A DNA stretch of 7,228 nt from Treponema sp. Its GTDB lineage: Bacteria > Spirochaetota > Spirochaetia > Treponematales > Breznakiellaceae. Both the position numbers and the translations under genes were made by a program. Location: the NCBI GenBank assembly GCA_031255815.1, contig JAIRRU010000153.1, positions 1-7,228 on the forward strand, given 5' to 3'. Under the pieces are notes generated by a model that saw nothing but the letters and a program-made list of their open reading frames with translations, was not told the origin of the DNA and ran no database searches. Of the stretch, positions 6,493-7,228 are shown piece by piece (within the stretch, counting starts at the first letter, position 1; each line of letters opens with the position of its first letter).

Positions 6493-6607
6493 CAGCTTGT
6501 TCAGGCTAAAAGTACGGATAAAGGAATAGCCGCTAACCGCACGGACACCACGAACTTTTACGCCGATAGCCGTGATTTTTTGCCAGGCACGAGGATTGGG
6601 GGAAGCG
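6493..6607 (+). other. 115-base spacer before the UroD-family gene, with weak hairpins
   Basis: This is the longest gap in the gene run. CACGG (6540-6544) can pair with CCGTG (6570-6574), followed by A and six T residues (6576-6581). This has the outline of a terminator, but the stem has only five pairs and the loop 25 bases. GGCTA (6504-6508) can pair with TAGCC (6527-6531). The seven-base word ATAGCCG occurs at 6526-6532 and again 40 bases later at 6566-6572. No persuasive -35/-10 promoter was found. The spacer may mark partial termination or separate control of the next gene. Confidence 0.3.
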
Positions 6608-7228
6608 ATGACAAGCAAGGAAATTATTTACCGGATCATCAATCATGATCTGCCTCCCCGGGTGGGTTTTGATTTCAAGGGGGATTACCCTTCCGATTTT
6701 CTCCACGCCTCCGCCGCCGGGCTGAGCCGGCCGGAGGGGAACCGCCTGGAAGCGTGGGGCCGGGATCCCTCCCTGGTAAGCCGGGTTCCCGGTTTTTCGG
6801 GGGAACTTAAAATGACCCCCATGGGAAACATCTTTGGGCGTCTTAACCGGAAAACCCAGGGGGAATGTGTAAAAGGGGCCTTGCAGGACGGTTGGGAACT
6901 CCTGGAAGATCTGGTTTTCCCCTGCATTGACGAGGAAAAAGACCGGCAGTTTGAAAACGCCGCTTACGGCCAAAGCGACCGCTTCGTTCTGGGGGGCATG
7001 CCCTTCGCCATTTGGGCTTCCCTCCGGGATATGCGGCATATAGACCAGGCCCTTATGGATACCATCCTGGAACCGGATTATGTCAAAGCTTTTTTGGACA
7101 GGATCCTGGATCTGGCCGTCAAAGTTGCGGATCGGGCCCGCAAGAACGGCATTGAAGGGCTTATCATTTACGATGATCTGGGAACCCAGAACGCCCTCTT
7201 TTTCAGCCCCGACACTTTCCGCAGCCTT
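6608..7228 (+). CDS. Uroporphyrinogen decarboxylase (UroD/MtaA-like) family protein, 5' part
   Basis: The frame is open from ATG 6608 to the window edge (207 codons, no stop); the family usually has about 340-380 residues, so roughly 40 per cent is missing. The N-terminus MTSKEIIYRIINHDLPPRVGFDF has the classic opening of non-heme UroD-family proteins: a helix, then a PxRVxxDF turn. DDLGTQ at residues 189-194, followed by ALFFSPDTFR, matches the family's conserved DDxGTQxxxxxSPxxxR segment.

Members of this branch found in catabolic operons are not heme enzymes; characterised relatives (MtaA, CmuA) move methyl groups using corrinoid and zinc. The zinc-ligand region would lie beyond the window, so methyltransferase activity cannot be judged. 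GGGGGAA ends three bases before the ATG. It is probably the last visible member of the operon or the first of a new unit. Confidence 0.85.
   Translation, partial: MTSKEIIYRIINHDLPPRVGFDFKGDYPSDFLHASAAGLSRPEGNRLEAWGRDPSLVSRVPGFSGELKMTPMGNIFGRLNRKTQGECVKGALQDGWELLEDLVFPCIDEEKDRQFENAAYGQSDRFVLGGMPFAIWASLRDMRHIDQALMDTILEPDYVKAFLDRILDLAVKVADRARKNGIEGLIIYDDLGTQNALFFSPDTFRSL

Noticed and set aside
6566..6572. Repeat of ATAGCCG at 6526 and 6566 as paired operator sites
   Set aside because: A seven-base direct repeat in 115 bases can easily arise by chance, and no promoter is nearby. It is mentioned only in the spacer description.
6533..7039. - strand open frame of 168 codons over the UroD-family gene
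   Set aside because: The + strand frame here gives a recognisable UroD-family protein that continues to the window edge, while the antisense product resembles nothing and starts inside it.

Overview
The window reads as one left-to-right (+ strand) carbohydrate-uptake and catabolism operon. It carries two ABC-transporter permeases of the LplB/YtcP type, their substrate-binding lipoprotein, a NagB-type sugar-phosphate deaminase/isomerase, two unlike Gfo/Idh/MocA oxidoreductases, and the first 207 codons of a uroporphyrinogen-decarboxylase (UroD/MtaA-like) family protein that runs off the right edge. No rRNA, tRNA, CRISPR array, insertion sequence or integrase gene is visible. No gene on the - strand is convincing; the long antisense open frames are shadows of GC-rich genes.

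Organism: the DNA looks moderately GC-rich and uses GGG for glycine often. The gene set is common in fermentative gut bacteria. A 17-base G run at a gene start recalls the poly-G tracts of treponemes. A gut Treponema-like spirochaete is my best guess, but this is inference; a Gram-positive fermenter (Clostridia or Paenibacillus-like) is not excluded.

Layout: positions 1-92 hold a short open frame ending at 75 (perhaps the tail of an upstream gene), several small inverted repeats and the ribosome-binding site of the first permease. The G17 tract (121-137) lies inside the 5' end of permease 1, between two possible start codons. Permease 2 follows after a 16-base gap. A 102-base spacer with a perfect 11-bp-stem hairpin separates the permeases from the lipoprotein gene. 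The deaminase follows 8 bases later, the first oxidoreductase overlaps it by 14 bases, and the second oxidoreductase follows after 9 bases. A 115-base gap then precedes the UroD-family gene.

How the genes may work together: the lipoprotein captures a glycan or glycoside outside the membrane and the two permeases import it. The ATPase is not in the window; transporters of this class often share one encoded elsewhere. The NagB-like enzyme suggests that an amino-sugar phosphate arises in the pathway, and the two oxidoreductases suggest NAD(P)-dependent redox chemistry on a sugar or polyol. The UroD-family protein, if it is a corrinoid methyltransferase relative, hints at methyl-group chemistry. 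The substrate cannot be read from the sequence. The most notable feature is the G17 tract, which could make the transporter phase-variable.
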